Positions 8,349-16,958 of a DNA stretch of 64,000 bases are shown here, in pieces (positions within the stretch are counted from its first letter, which is position 1; each line of letters opens with the position of its first letter). Below the pieces are notes generated by a model, which ran no database searches, was not told the DNA's origin, and saw nothing but the letters and a program-made list of their open reading frames with translations. The stretch is from Paraburkholderia franconis (GTDB lineage Bacteria > Pseudomonadota > Gammaproteobacteria > Burkholderiales > Burkholderiaceae). The stretch lies in NCBI RefSeq assembly GCF_009362735.1, contig NZ_WHNP01000017.1, forward strand, positions 1 through 64,000. The letters are read 5' to 3'. Made by a program: the position numbers and the translations under genes.

Positions 8349-9341
8349 ATGAATACTTCCTCGAATTTCGTTTCCCCGGACCTTACCGAGCGGCCGCAGC
8401 CGTTGTCGGGCAACGCGATGCCGCGCGCGGGCGGCATCGCCACGATGATGCGGCTGCCGAACGTCGGGTCGCCGCAAGGGCTCGATGCCTGTTTCGTCGG
8501 CGTGCCGTTCGATCTGGGCACGTCGAACCGCACGGGCGCGCGCTTCGGCCCTCGCCAGATCCGTGCCGAGTCGGTGCTGCTGCGCCCGTACAACATGGCG
8601 ACGCGCGCCGCGCCGTTCGACTCGCTGCGCGTCGCGGACATCGGTGACGTTGCGATCAATCCGTATAACCTCCTGGATTCGATCGACCGCATTGAGCGCG
8701 CTTACGACGAAATCCTGCAACACGGGACGAAGCCGATCACGCTGGGCGGCGATCACACGATCGCGCTGCCGATCCTGCGCTCGGTTCATCGCAACTACGG
8801 CAAGGTCGGTCTGATTCACGTCGATGCACACGCGGACGTCAATGACACGATGATGGGCGAAAAGATCGCGCACGGCACACCGTTTCGCCGCGCGGTCGAA
8901 GAGGGCTTGCTGGATTGCGAGCGCGTCGTGCAGATCGGTCTGCGCGGCACGGGCTACGCAGCCGAAGACTTCGACTGGTGCCGCGATCAGGGCTTTGAGG
9001 TCGTGCAGGCGGAAGCGTGCTGGAACCAGTCGCTGACGCCGCTGATGTCGCGCGTGCGCGAGAAGATGGGCGACGGCCCGGTGTACATCACGTTCGATAT
9101 CGATGGCATCGATCCCGCTTTCGCGCCGGGCACGGGCACGCCCGAAATCGCCGGGCTGACTGTGCCGCAAGCGCTCGAGATTATTCGCGGCGCGCACGGG
9201 TTGAATATCGTCGGCTGCGATCTGGTGGAAGTCGCGCCGCCATACGATCCGTTCGGCACGACGGCCCTGCTCGGCGCCAATCTCGCGTTCGAAATGCTGT
9301 GTGTGCTGCCGGGTGTCGAGTATCGGCCGGCGACGCGATAA
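8349..9341 (+). CDS. gbuA: Guanidinobutyrase-like ureohydrolase (agmatinase family)
   Basis: A Mn-dependent ureohydrolase that would hydrolyse a guanidino compound to urea plus an amine. The start is the ATG at 8349 (330 residues), which begins like the family; the frame is open further upstream but without homologous sequence. Metal-ligand motifs are GGDHT, DAHADV and SFDIDGIDP-like (here TFDIDGIDP). Segments such as NAMPRAGGIATMMRLP, IGDVAINPYNLL and YEMLCVLPGV-like (here FEMLCVLPGV) resemble Pseudomonas GbuA, as I recall that sequence, more than arginine-pathway agmatinases, so 4-guanidinobutyrate is the likely substrate. Guanidinopropionate or agmatine cannot be excluded. The divergent LysR gene supports an inducible catabolic role. 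Confidence 0.82.
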   Translation: MNTSSNFVSPDLTERPQPLSGNAMPRAGGIATMMRLPNVGSPQGLDACFVGVPFDLGTSNRTGARFGPRQIRAESVLLRPYNMATRAAPFDSLRVADIGDVAINPYNLLDSIDRIERAYDEILQHGTKPITLGGDHTIALPILRSVHRNYGKVGLIHVDAHADVNDTMMGEKIAHGTPFRRAVEEGLLDCERVVQIGLRGTGYAAEDFDWCRDQGFEVVQAEACWNQSLTPLMSRVREKMGDGPVYITFDIDGIDPAFAPGTGTPEIAGLTVPQALEIIRGAHGLNIVGCDLVEVAPPYDPFGTTALLGANLAFEMLCVLPGVEYRPATR

Positions 9342-9409
9342 GCCGTAGTACAGGACAGCGGCGGCTGAAACGCGTCGTCGTCAACGGGACGATTTCGAAG
9401 ATCGTCGAT

Positions 9410-9447
9410 ACAACGCCCATGACGTCCGTTATGGGCGTTGTCGTTTC
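9410..9447 (+). terminator. Probable terminator of the guanidinobutyrase gene
   Basis: An 11-bp perfect stem, ACAACGCCCAT (9410-9420) with ATGGGCGTTGT (9431-9441), and a 10-nt loop. The tail CGTTTCTG is only moderately T-rich. Confidence 0.55.
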
Positions 9448-9634
9448 TGTTGCCATCGCAGGGCAATGCGACAGCATTTTCAGAATAGTGAGCTAGAGAC
9501 GCATCCTCCGCGTCGCTACGCTACACCGGGTTTGGCGCGTATCCGCCTGCAATTTTTGGATAAATCGTAAAGCGCGTCGACCCGCTTCGAATGCTCTCGC
9601 ACTCCTTCCGAAACCATCTCCCCAGGATCAAGCC

Positions 9635-11263
9635 ATGTATGGCGATTTGCAGAATCTCGACCCCGCCATCGATCGTTATTCAGCCGCCGTGTTTTTGTAT
9701 GGCAAAGACCGCTTCGACGAAGCGTTGGCGCTGATCGAGCCGCTGCTGCATGCACAGTCGGTCGATGCGCAGGTCTTCAATCTGGCCGCCGCGTGCCATC
9801 TGTCGATCGGACATCTGCATGATGCGGGGACGTACTGGCGGCGCGCGATCGACACGAGGCCCGATTACTGCGACGCGTACAACAACCTCGGCGTCGTGCT
9901 CAAGGAGCGGGGCTGCCTGGCGCAAGCCGAGGCGTGCTATCGGCAGGCACTGTCGATCACGCCGGGCCATGCGGGCGCGCACGTGAATCTCGGGCGGCTC
10001 TTCGCGCAACTCGGACGTCCGGGCGAAGCGGAATCTTCCTATCTGCGCGCCCTCGAGCTTCAGCCTCGCGACGGCGATACTTACGTCAACCTAGGCGTGC
10101 TGTATCAGGACCAGATGCGCTTGCCCGAAGCCGAGGCGGCGTACAGGAACGCACTTGCCGCCGATCCGCACGAGGTCAAGGCGCATTTCAATCTGGGCGT
10201 GGTGCTCAAGATGCAACGGCGTTTCGCCGAAGCGGAAGCCTCGTACCGGCAGGCGCTCGCACTGCGTCCGGACTATTTCGAGGTGGCAATCAACCTCGCG
10301 CATCTGCTGCTCACCGTTGGACGTCTGGAAGAAGGATGGGCGCTGTTCGAAGCGCGCTACGATCCCGCGTGGCCGCAGCGCAAGATCGCACCGCCGCCTG
10401 TCGATTTTCCGATGTGGCGCGGCGAGCCGCTCGCGGGCAGGTCGCTGCTCGTGTGGCCCGAGCAGGGGCACGGCGACAGCCTCCAGTTCTGCCGCTATTT
10501 GCCGATGCTCAAGGCGCAAGGTCTCGCGAAGCTGAGCATCGCGTGTTCGCCCGTGTTGCAGAGTCTGTTCGAAACCATCGATGGCGTGGACGAATGCATT
10601 CCGCTCGACGGCGACCACGGCATTCCGAAGCACGACTATGTGTGCCTGACGATGAGCCTGCCGTATCGTCTGGGCACGACGCTCGCTTCGATTCCGGGCG
10701 CGACGCCTTATCTGCGGGTGCCGCCGTCGCGCGCGGCCAGATGGAAAGGCAGGCTGCCCGCTGGCAACTTCAAGGTGGGGCTTGTCTGGGCTGGCGATCC
10801 GCGCCCGGATCAACCCGCGAATAGCGCGGTCGACCGCCTGCGCTCGCTCGACGCGCGCGCCTATCTGCCATTGCTGTGCGTGCCCGGCATCACGTTCGTC
10901 AGCCTGCAAAAGGGCGCGTCGACGCAGCCGCAAATCGATACGTTGCCAGTGGAGCTGCGTCCGTTCGATCCGATGCTTGACGTGCACGATTTCGCCGACA
11001 CGGCCGCGATCATCGAGCAACTCGATCTGGTGATTACCGTCGATACATCGATCGCGCATCTCGCGGGCGCGTTGAACAGGCCCGTGTGGATTCTGTCGCG
11101 CTACGACGGCTGCTGGCGATGGCTGCATGATCGCGACGACACGCCGTGGTATCCGCGCACGCGTCTCTTTCATCAGCGGCAGCCCGGCGAGTGGGGCGAG
11201 GTGATCGAGCGCGTGAAGCTCGCGCTCGAAGCGTGGACGGTGCGCCAACGCGCGCCGGCTTGA
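9635..11263 (+). CDS. TPR-repeat protein with C-terminal glycosyltransferase-like domain
   Basis: A 542-residue cytosolic protein with no signal peptide. Residues about 18-225 are tandem tetratricopeptide repeats, visible as repeated patterns such as AYNNLGVVLKERG, AHVNLGRLFAQLG, TYVNLGVLYQD and AHFNLGVVLKMQRR. Residues about 230-540 form a GT-B-like domain of the type that follows TPRs in bacterial O-GlcNAc-transferase/SPINDLY-like proteins, with WPEQGHGDSLQFCRYLP and a late VDTSIAHLAGAL nucleotide-sugar-type motif. It may glycosylate a protein or glycan. No acceptor, flagellar or polysaccharide genes are nearby, so the substrate is unknown. Confidence 0.8.
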   Translation: MYGDLQNLDPAIDRYSAAVFLYGKDRFDEALALIEPLLHAQSVDAQVFNLAAACHLSIGHLHDAGTYWRRAIDTRPDYCDAYNNLGVVLKERGCLAQAEACYRQALSITPGHAGAHVNLGRLFAQLGRPGEAESSYLRALELQPRDGDTYVNLGVLYQDQMRLPEAEAAYRNALAADPHEVKAHFNLGVVLKMQRRFAEAEASYRQALALRPDYFEVAINLAHLLLTVGRLEEGWALFEARYDPAWPQRKIAPPPVDFPMWRGEPLAGRSLLVWPEQGHGDSLQFCRYLPMLKAQGLAKLSIACSPVLQSLFETIDGVDECIPLDGDHGIPKHDYVCLTMSLPYRLGTTLASIPGATPYLRVPPSRAARWKGRLPAGNFKVGLVWAGDPRPDQPANSAVDRLRSLDARAYLPLLCVPGITFVSLQKGASTQPQIDTLPVELRPFDPMLDVHDFADTAAIIEQLDLVITVDTSIAHLAGALNRPVWILSRYDGCWRWLHDRDDTPWYPRTRLFHQRQPGEWGEVIERVKLALEAWTVRQRAPA

Positions 11264-11278
11264 TCGGATGGATATGGC

Positions 11279-12595
11279 CTACGCGTAAGCCTGCTTGCGC
11301 GCCGACACGAACGCCAGATAGCACAGCCCGCCGATTGCCAGCGCGGGCAGCGTCGCGCCGAGATTCGGCAGCCACTGATTGATCGCCTGATACGCGGCAA
11401 TGCCGATCGCCCACGCGACGAACGCGCTCACGTGCCAGCCGCCCGAGAAGCCATAGCGGCCTTGCGTATCGGCGAGCGAGCCTGCGTCGATGCGGCGCCG
11501 GCGCACGATGAAGTGATCGGCCAGCACCACGCCGAACAGCGGCGCGAACACCGAGCCGATCAGCAGCAGGAAGTTCTGATACTTCGCCATTGGCACGAGC
11601 AGCGCGATCAGCGTGCACAGCGCGCCGAACGCGGCGGACAACAGCGGAACGCTCGCGCGCGTCCAGAAAGTGCCTGTCGACACGGCCGCCGAGTGGACAT
11701 CGGCAAACGCGTTGTCGATTTCGTCGATCAGCACCAGCAGCAGCGCGAGGCCGCCGCCTGCTTGCGCGAGCGCCGTCGTCAGAAGCGCGTCGCCGCCGCC
11801 CGCGGTGAGCCCGTACACCGCGCCGAGCGCGTAGAACCAGATATTCGCAATGCCATAGCCGAAGAGCGTGCCGCGGAAGGTCTCGCCCGCCTTCCGGCCG
11901 AAGCGCGTGTAGTCGGCGATCAGCGGCAGCCACGACAGCGGCATCGCGACGACCAGATCGACGGCGCCGCCAAACGACATTTCGCCATTGCCCGGACGAT
12001 GCATCAGCGCACCCAGATCGTGCTGCGCCAGCACGGCGTAGGTCAGCCACGCGGCGCCCGCGAGCAGCAGCCAGATGCCCCACGTGCGCAGAAAGCGCCG
12101 CACGAAAGACAGCGGGCCGGAGATCGCGAGCAACGTCGCGAGCACGCCGAAGATCAGCGTCCAGACGAGCGGCGCGGAAAAGCCGAAGGCCTGCTTCGAG
12201 AGGGCATCGGCGGAATCGCGCATCACGATCACTTCGAACGCGCCCCAGCCGACCAGCTGGATCATGTTCAGCACGGCGGGAATCGACGCGCCGCGCACGC
12301 CGAGCGTCGGACGCAGCGACGACATCGCCGCGAGCCCCGTGTCCGTGCCGATGACGCCCGCGAGCGCGAGCAGCACGACGCCGATCACGCTGCCGATCGC
12401 GATGGCCAGCAGCGCGTGCGGCAGCGACAGGCCCGGCACGAGCAGCGCGCCGGCCTGCGCGACCAGCAAGCCGATGCCGAGTGAAAACCACAGCGCGAAT
12501 GCGTCGCCCGTCCTGAATGCGCGGCGCGAATCCGGCACCGGCTTGAGCGGCGCGTAAGTCGAACCGGCTTCGCCGGTCATGGAATCTTGAGCCAT
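11279..12595 (-). CDS. NCS1-family permease (cytosine/hydroxymethylpyrimidine permease-like)
   Basis: A 438-residue inner-membrane transporter with about 12 hydrophobic helices. It belongs to the nucleobase:cation symporter-1 family of purine, cytosine, allantoin, hydantoin and thiamine-precursor carriers. Family features include the first-helix region WFSLGIGLLVAQAGALL, the mid-protein SWLPLIADYTRF motif, and the ADHFIVRRRR loop near the end. It resembles CytX/CodB-like members, but sequence alone does not fix the substrate. It converges with the TPR gene (15 bp apart). Its location in the guanidino block raises the possibility of guanidino-compound uptake, which is only inference. Confidence 0.75.
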   Translation of the reverse strand: MAQDSMTGEAGSTYAPLKPVPDSRRAFRTGDAFALWFSLGIGLLVAQAGALLVPGLSLPHALLAIAIGSVIGVVLLALAGVIGTDTGLAAMSSLRPTLGVRGASIPAVLNMIQLVGWGAFEVIVMRDSADALSKQAFGFSAPLVWTLIFGVLATLLAISGPLSFVRRFLRTWGIWLLLAGAAWLTYAVLAQHDLGALMHRPGNGEMSFGGAVDLVVAMPLSWLPLIADYTRFGRKAGETFRGTLFGYGIANIWFYALGAVYGLTAGGGDALLTTALAQAGGGLALLLVLIDEIDNAFADVHSAAVSTGTFWTRASVPLLSAAFGALCTLIALLVPMAKYQNFLLLIGSVFAPLFGVVLADHFIVRRRRIDAGSLADTQGRYGFSGGWHVSAFVAWAIGIAAYQAINQWLPNLGATLPALAIGGLCYLAFVSARKQAYA

Positions 12596-12883
12596 CGAAT
12601 CTCTTTCCTGTCTGTCGTTGTCATGTCGGCCGTCGTTGCGGCCGTGTTCCGTCCCGGTACGCGCATTGCGGCCTGCCTCTCAGAAAGCGCCTATGACGTT
12701 TGCCGCCGGCTTTGCCGCGCCGCGGCTGTCATAATGCACAACTCTGCATGCGACGCCGTTCGCCCGCTGACGGTTTGACGCCGTTGCATGCCTTCAGGGG
12801 CAGATCGTCGCGTGTCCCATCGAATGCATGTGGTGCATCGTGACGGTTTACACCCGAAAAGCCGAGATTATCCCCAAAACGCC

Positions 12884-14194
12884 ATGTTTGAAGAAACCCG
12901 CGCCAACGTTCCCCTCGCCGAGCGCCTGCGGCCGCGCAGCATCGACGAAGTCATCGGACAAAAGCATCTGCTTGGCCCGAACAAGCCGCTGCGCGTCGCG
13001 TTCGAGTCTGGCGAAGCGCACTCGATGATCCTCTGGGGCCCGCCGGGCGTCGGCAAGACGACGCTCGCGCGCCTGATGGCCGACGCGTTCGACGCCGAGT
13101 TCATCGCGCTGTCGGCGGTGCTCTCGGGCGTGAAAGACATCCGCGAAGCCGTCGAGACCGCGCAGATTCATCGCGCGAACGGCCACCAGACGCTCGTGTT
13201 CGTCGACGAAGTACATCGCTTCAACAAGAGCCAGCAAGACGCGTTCTTGCCGCATGTAGAGTCGGGGCTGTTCGTGTTCGTCGGCGCGACGACGGAGAAC
13301 CCGTCGTTCGAGGTGAACAGCGCGTTGCTGTCGCGGGCGGCCGTCTACGTGCTCAAGAGCCTCGATACCGACGAGCAGCGCGAACTGCTGGACCGCGCGC
13401 AAAAGGAACTGGGCGGCTTCACGTTCACCGACGAGGCGCGCGACGCGCTGATCGGTTCCGCCGACGGCGACGGCCGCAAGCTGCTGAACAACATGGAAAT
13501 CGTCGCGCGCGCGGCGTCGCGGCAGAACAAGACGGAGATCGACGGCGAACTGCTCGCGAGCGCGCTTTCCGAAAACCTGCGCCGCTTCGACAAGGGCGGC
13601 GACGCGTTCTACGACCAGATCAGCGCGCTTCACAAGTCGGTGCGCGGCAGCAATCCCGACGGCGCGCTGTACTGGTTCTGCCGCATGCTCGACGGCGGCG
13701 CGGACCCACGCTATCTGTCGCGGCGCATCGTGCGCATGGCGTGGGAGGACATCGGTCTCGCCGATCCGCGCGCCGCGCGTATCGCGCTCGACGCCGCTGA
13801 GACCTACGAGCGCCTCGGCACGCCCGAAGGCGAACTCGCGCTTGCGCAGGCCGTGATCTATCTGGCTGTCGCGCCGAAGTCGAATGCGGGCTACAACGCG
13901 TACAACGCGGCGCGTAGTTTCGTCGGCAAGGACCAGTCGCGCGCGGTGCCGATCCACTTGCGCAACGCGCCGACGAAGCTGATGAAGGAACTCGGCTACG
14001 GCCACGAGTACCGCTACGCGCACGACGAACCGGACGCGTACGCGGCAGGCGAGACCTATCTGCCCGACGGCATGCGCGAGCCGCACTGGTATCAGCCGAC
14101 GCCGCGCGGTCTCGAAGGCAAGATCGGCGAGAAGCTCGCGCGCCTTGCCGAACTCGATGCGCAATGGCGCAGCGAGAACAGGAAGAAGAGTTGA
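12884..14194 (+). CDS. rarA: Replication-associated recombination protein A (RarA/MgsA)
   Basis: An AAA+ clamp-loader-like ATPase that acts at stalled replication forks. I use the ATG at 12884 (436 residues), where the conserved N-terminus PLAERLRPRSIDEVIGQKHL begins; upstream in-frame starts add unrelated residues. It shows Walker A GPPGVGKTT near residue 51, Walker B VFVDEVHRFNKSQQDAFL, a sensor-1 GATTENPSFEVN, and the C-terminal RarA tetramerisation region (YNAAR, RNAPTKLMKELGYG). It is followed by serS, as in the conserved rarA-serS order. Confidence 0.95.
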   Translation: MFEETRANVPLAERLRPRSIDEVIGQKHLLGPNKPLRVAFESGEAHSMILWGPPGVGKTTLARLMADAFDAEFIALSAVLSGVKDIREAVETAQIHRANGHQTLVFVDEVHRFNKSQQDAFLPHVESGLFVFVGATTENPSFEVNSALLSRAAVYVLKSLDTDEQRELLDRAQKELGGFTFTDEARDALIGSADGDGRKLLNNMEIVARAASRQNKTEIDGELLASALSENLRRFDKGGDAFYDQISALHKSVRGSNPDGALYWFCRMLDGGADPRYLSRRIVRMAWEDIGLADPRAARIALDAAETYERLGTPEGELALAQAVIYLAVAPKSNAGYNAYNAARSFVGKDQSRAVPIHLRNAPTKLMKELGYGHEYRYAHDEPDAYAAGETYLPDGMREPHWYQPTPRGLEGKIGEKLARLAELDAQWRSENRKKS

Positions 14195-14290
14195 TCAAGC
14201 GCGCTTTGCGCCAGAGCCGACAATGCCGCCGGCGACCCACGCCGGTGCGCTAAAATCGCCCATTCACACAACGAACTGTTGCCCCATCCC

Positions 14291-15589
14291 ATGCTTGACA
14301 TCCAGCTGCTGCGCAAAGATATCGACGGCGTCGCGAAACGCCTCGCCGATCGCGGCTTTAACCTCGACGTCGCGGCTTTCTCCGCGCTCGAAGCCGAACG
14401 CCGCGCGATCCAGACCCGTACCGAAGAACTCCAGGCGAAGCGCAACACTCTGTCGAAGCAGATCGGCGCGATGAAAGGGCGCGGCGAAGACACGTCGGCG
14501 GTGATGGCCGAAGTGGGCGGTATCGGCGACGAGATGAAGGCGTCGGCGGTCCAGCTGGAAGTGATCCAGAAGCGTTTGTCCGATCTGCTGCTCGGCGTGC
14601 CGAATCTGCCGCACGAGAGCGTTCCCGTCGGCAACGACGAAACGCAAAATGTCGAAGTGCGCCGCTGGGGCGCGCCGCGCCAGTTCGACTTCGAGGTGAA
14701 GGATCATGTCGACGTCGGCACGCCGCTCGGTCTGGACTTCGAGATGGGCGCGAAGCTCTCCGGCGCGCGTTTCACGATGCTGCGCGGACAGATTGCGCGC
14801 CTGCATCGCGCGCTCGCGCAGTTCATGATCGACACACATACGCAGCAGCACGGCTACACGGAAATCTATACGCCGTACATCGTCAATCCCGAAATCCTGC
14901 TCGGCACGGGCCAACTGCCGAAATTCGCCGACGACATGTTCCGCGTCGAGAAGGGCGGCGGCGAAAACACGGTTACGCAGTATCTGATTTCGACGTCCGA
15001 GATCTCGCTGACGAATACGGTGCGCGAGAGCATCGTCGATGCGAGCGAGTTGCCCATCAAGCTGACGGCGCATTCGCCGTGCTTCCGCTCGGAAGCGGGC
15101 TCGTATGGCCGCGACACGCGCGGCATGATCCGCCAGCATCAGTTCGACAAGGTCGAGATGGTGCAGATCGTCGCGCCGGAAACGTCGTATGACGCGCTCG
15201 AGCAGATGGTCACGCACGCGGAGACGATTCTGCAGAAGCTCGAACTGCCGTATCGCGTGATCACGTTGTGCACGGGCGACATGGGCTTCTCGGCTTCGAA
15301 GACGTACGACCTCGAAGTGTGGCTGCCTGCGCAGAACACGTATCGTGAAATTTCGAGCTGCTCGAATACCGAGTCGTTCCAGGCGCGACGGATGCAGGCG
15401 CGCTATCGCAACCCGCAGGGCAAGCCTGAACTCGTGCATACGCTCAACGGCTCGGGGCTGGCGGTGGGCCGCACGCTCGTCGCCGTGCTGGAGAACTTCC
15501 AGAACGCCGATGGCTCGGTGACTGTGCCAGCGGCGCTGCGTCCGTATTTGGGCGGCATTGAGCGTCTGGAAGTAACGGCGGCGCGCTGA
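14291..15589 (+). CDS. serS: Seryl-tRNA synthetase
   Basis: Charges tRNA-Ser and tRNA-Sec with serine in the cytosol. The ATG at 14291 gives the canonical start MLDIQLLRKD (432 residues); an in-frame ATG 12 bp earlier is less typical. The N-terminal long antiparallel coiled coil (about 30-105), which contacts the long variable arm of tRNA-Ser, is visible as a heptad-rich Glu/Lys/Arg stretch. Class II motif 2 is at FRSEAGSYGRDTRGMIRQHQ and motif 3 at GSGLAVGRTLVAVLEN. A tRNA-Ser gene follows 170 bp downstream. Confidence 0.97.
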   Translation: MLDIQLLRKDIDGVAKRLADRGFNLDVAAFSALEAERRAIQTRTEELQAKRNTLSKQIGAMKGRGEDTSAVMAEVGGIGDEMKASAVQLEVIQKRLSDLLLGVPNLPHESVPVGNDETQNVEVRRWGAPRQFDFEVKDHVDVGTPLGLDFEMGAKLSGARFTMLRGQIARLHRALAQFMIDTHTQQHGYTEIYTPYIVNPEILLGTGQLPKFADDMFRVEKGGGENTVTQYLISTSEISLTNTVRESIVDASELPIKLTAHSPCFRSEAGSYGRDTRGMIRQHQFDKVEMVQIVAPETSYDALEQMVTHAETILQKLELPYRVITLCTGDMGFSASKTYDLEVWLPAQNTYREISSCSNTESFQARRMQARYRNPQGKPELVHTLNGSGLAVGRTLVAVLENFQNADGSVTVPAALRPYLGGIERLEVTAAR

Positions 15590-15645
15590 GCGACCTGGGC
15601 GCGCTCGGTCCGCGAAGTCCTTTTCAACTTTCTGCGAAAAAGGGC

Positions 15646-15674
15646 TTGGAATTCGAAAACAGGTGTTCTATAAT
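15646..15674 (+). promoter_or_regulatory. Sigma-70 promoter for tRNA-Ser(CGA)
   Basis: TTGGAA (15646-15651), a 17-bp spacer, then TATAAT (15669-15674). Transcription would start near 15681 and give a precursor leader of about 80 nt ahead of the tRNA. Confidence 0.7.
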
Positions 15675-15759
15675 CTTCGTCTCACGCAAGCAGCGACCCG
15701 CTTAGTGTGAAGTTGGTGTAAAGCAGACAAGACCACCTTGGTGGGAAGTCAAAGAATCA

Positions 15760-15850
15760 GGAAAGGTGGCAGAGAGGTCGAATGCGCCGGACTCGAAATC
15801 CGGTATACGGTTATACCGTATCGTGGGTTCGAATCCCACCCTTTCCGCCA
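15760..15850 (+). tRNA. tRNA-Ser, anticodon CGA
   Basis: A 91-nt gene with encoded CCA. The acceptor arms GGAAAGG and CCTTTCC pair fully. The anticodon arm is CCGGA-CTCGAAA-TCCGG, placing CGA at positions 34-36. A long variable arm (built around TATACGGTTATACCGTA) is typical of serine tRNAs, and the T arm is GTGGGTTCGAATCCCAC. It reads UCG codons. Confidence 0.97.
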
Positions 15851-15864
15851 GGACGCAAAGCGAT

Positions 15865-15888
15865 ACAGGCCCTTCGGGGCCTGTTTTC
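15865..15888 (+). terminator. Terminator after tRNA-Ser(CGA)
   Basis: Stem CAGGCCC (15866-15872), UUCG tetraloop, GGGCCTG (15877-15883), then TTTTCG. The outer A-T pair extends it. Confidence 0.85.
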
Positions 15889-16168
15889 GTTTGTGCGCCG
15901 ATTTTGCATCGATCTGCGTATATGCGGTGTGATGCAATCATCAGAGCGCTATCGGGCTTCACAACTACAAATACAGGCGCGCAACTGGCCCGTCGTTATG
16001 CTTTCCTTTTCATCGTTTCGATGAAGCGGTTCCGACATATGTTCGTCCGCACATCGCGAGGCCTGCTAACGCCGGATGGTCCATGCGATACGCCGCTGCA
16101 TCCGCACAAAAAATGGGTATGGTCATTGCATCGTTGAAAGCGTCTGCGAACCACAATTGGAGTCCACG
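15889..16168. other. Gene-poor stretch after the tRNA-Ser terminator
   Basis: I see no supported gene here. The composition is more AT-rich than the core genes. There is no second copy of the tRNA-Ser 3' end that would mark an integrated element. Confidence 0.5.
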
Positions 16169-16540
16169 ATGACCAACCCCAATGACGCGGAAAGCACACC
16201 ACCGAAAGACCCGGCCGAAACACCGCCGAACGAACTCAACAAGCCAGTGGGCGATGCGCTGCCGACGCCTGTCGAGCCCGGCCTGAATCAGCCGTTGCCG
16301 GAGAAGCTAAAGCCAGACGACGAGTCAGCAGACGAGCACCTGGGCGATGAAAACCCGCCTGAGGCGTGCCTCCGCCGAGTTGTTCGATTTCGCATAACGT
16401 CGAACGACTGCATTAACTATCCTCTATCCGCCCAGCGGTCCGGAATACGAAATAAAACGATTAATCGTTTCGGGCCGCGCATCATACGCCGATTTAAATC
16501 GTTTCCGTTTCTGGAATATCCGGATTCAGCGCTTCGATAA
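16169..16540 (+). CDS. Small proline-rich hydrophilic protein, possibly truncated or extended
   Basis: I do not recognise this gene. The ATG at 16169 follows TTGGAG at a suitable distance. The first 65-70 residues are strikingly hydrophilic, rich in Pro, Glu, Asp and Asn, with PPKDPAETPPNELNKPVG, and look like a disordered protein. After about residue 68 the composition changes abruptly to Arg/Ile/Phe-rich sequence that overlaps AT-rich palindromes. The true protein may therefore be shorter, with its normal stop lost by a mutation near 16365. No signal peptide or membrane helix is seen. Confidence 0.45.
   Translation: MTNPNDAESTPPKDPAETPPNELNKPVGDALPTPVEPGLNQPLPEKLKPDDESADEHLGDENPPEACLRRVVRFRITSNDCINYPLSAQRSGIRNKTINRFGPRIIRRFKSFPFLEYPDSALR
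16455..16501. promoter_or_regulatory. Pair of related palindromes, possible operators
   Basis: AAACGATTAATCGTTT (16455-16470) is a perfect 16-bp palindrome. CGATTTAAATCG (16490-16501) is a perfect 12-bp palindrome that shares the AATCG half-site and is followed by TTT, so both end in AATCGTTT. They lie about 460 bp upstream of the histidine kinase gene, inside the doubtful end of the preceding frame. Confidence 0.4.
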
Positions 16541-16958
16541 ATGGCTTCGTCGGGCGGCAAATAAAGCAAGGCCTATTTTCTCGTTGATTCGCTGATCTGC
16601 GCTTTACTAAGGTGCTCTTTGTGCATACGATGAAGTTGCACTTTTTTCCGCGCAGGGCCAAGCGAACGAGTAAAAATTTAAATTTGCAATTTCCGACGAG
16701 ATAGCTCCGCTGGATATTTACAGTCCATATGAAGATTCGTATGAAGCGATCGCTGTAGTCCGATTCTTTTTTGCTTCATGTCATTGCATTCATTGAACGA
16801 GGGAATGCATTAGTAATACATAGTCGCTCTATTCGTGAAGGTGAGCCTTTGCGCGCCCGATTCCCGCGCCGTCGCACCCGTTGCATTGCGCACAACAACG
16901 AAGACGTCCGCACTTGCCGCGGCTTTTCAGGTGCAAACGTCTTGAGGAACGGTAAGCC
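16541..16958. other. AT-rich upstream region of the two-component gene cluster
   Basis: About 420 bp with no convincing gene. A short stem GTGCA/TGCAC followed by six T (16621-16647) could be a weak plus-strand terminator. The remainder is presumably the promoter and leader region of the kinase operon. Confidence 0.35.

Noticed and set aside
12596..12780. CTGAGA-like sequence upstream of the NCS1 permease as a TPP riboswitch
   Set aside because: CTGAGAGG occurs on the minus strand, but the second conserved part (ACCTGATCTGG-like) and its stems are absent, so the thiamine-pathway assignment for the permease is not supported.
15851..16958. Genomic island integrated at tRNA-Ser(CGA)
   Set aside because: The stretch after the tRNA is AT-rich and gene-poor, but there is no duplicated tRNA end and no integrase, so I cannot support an island.
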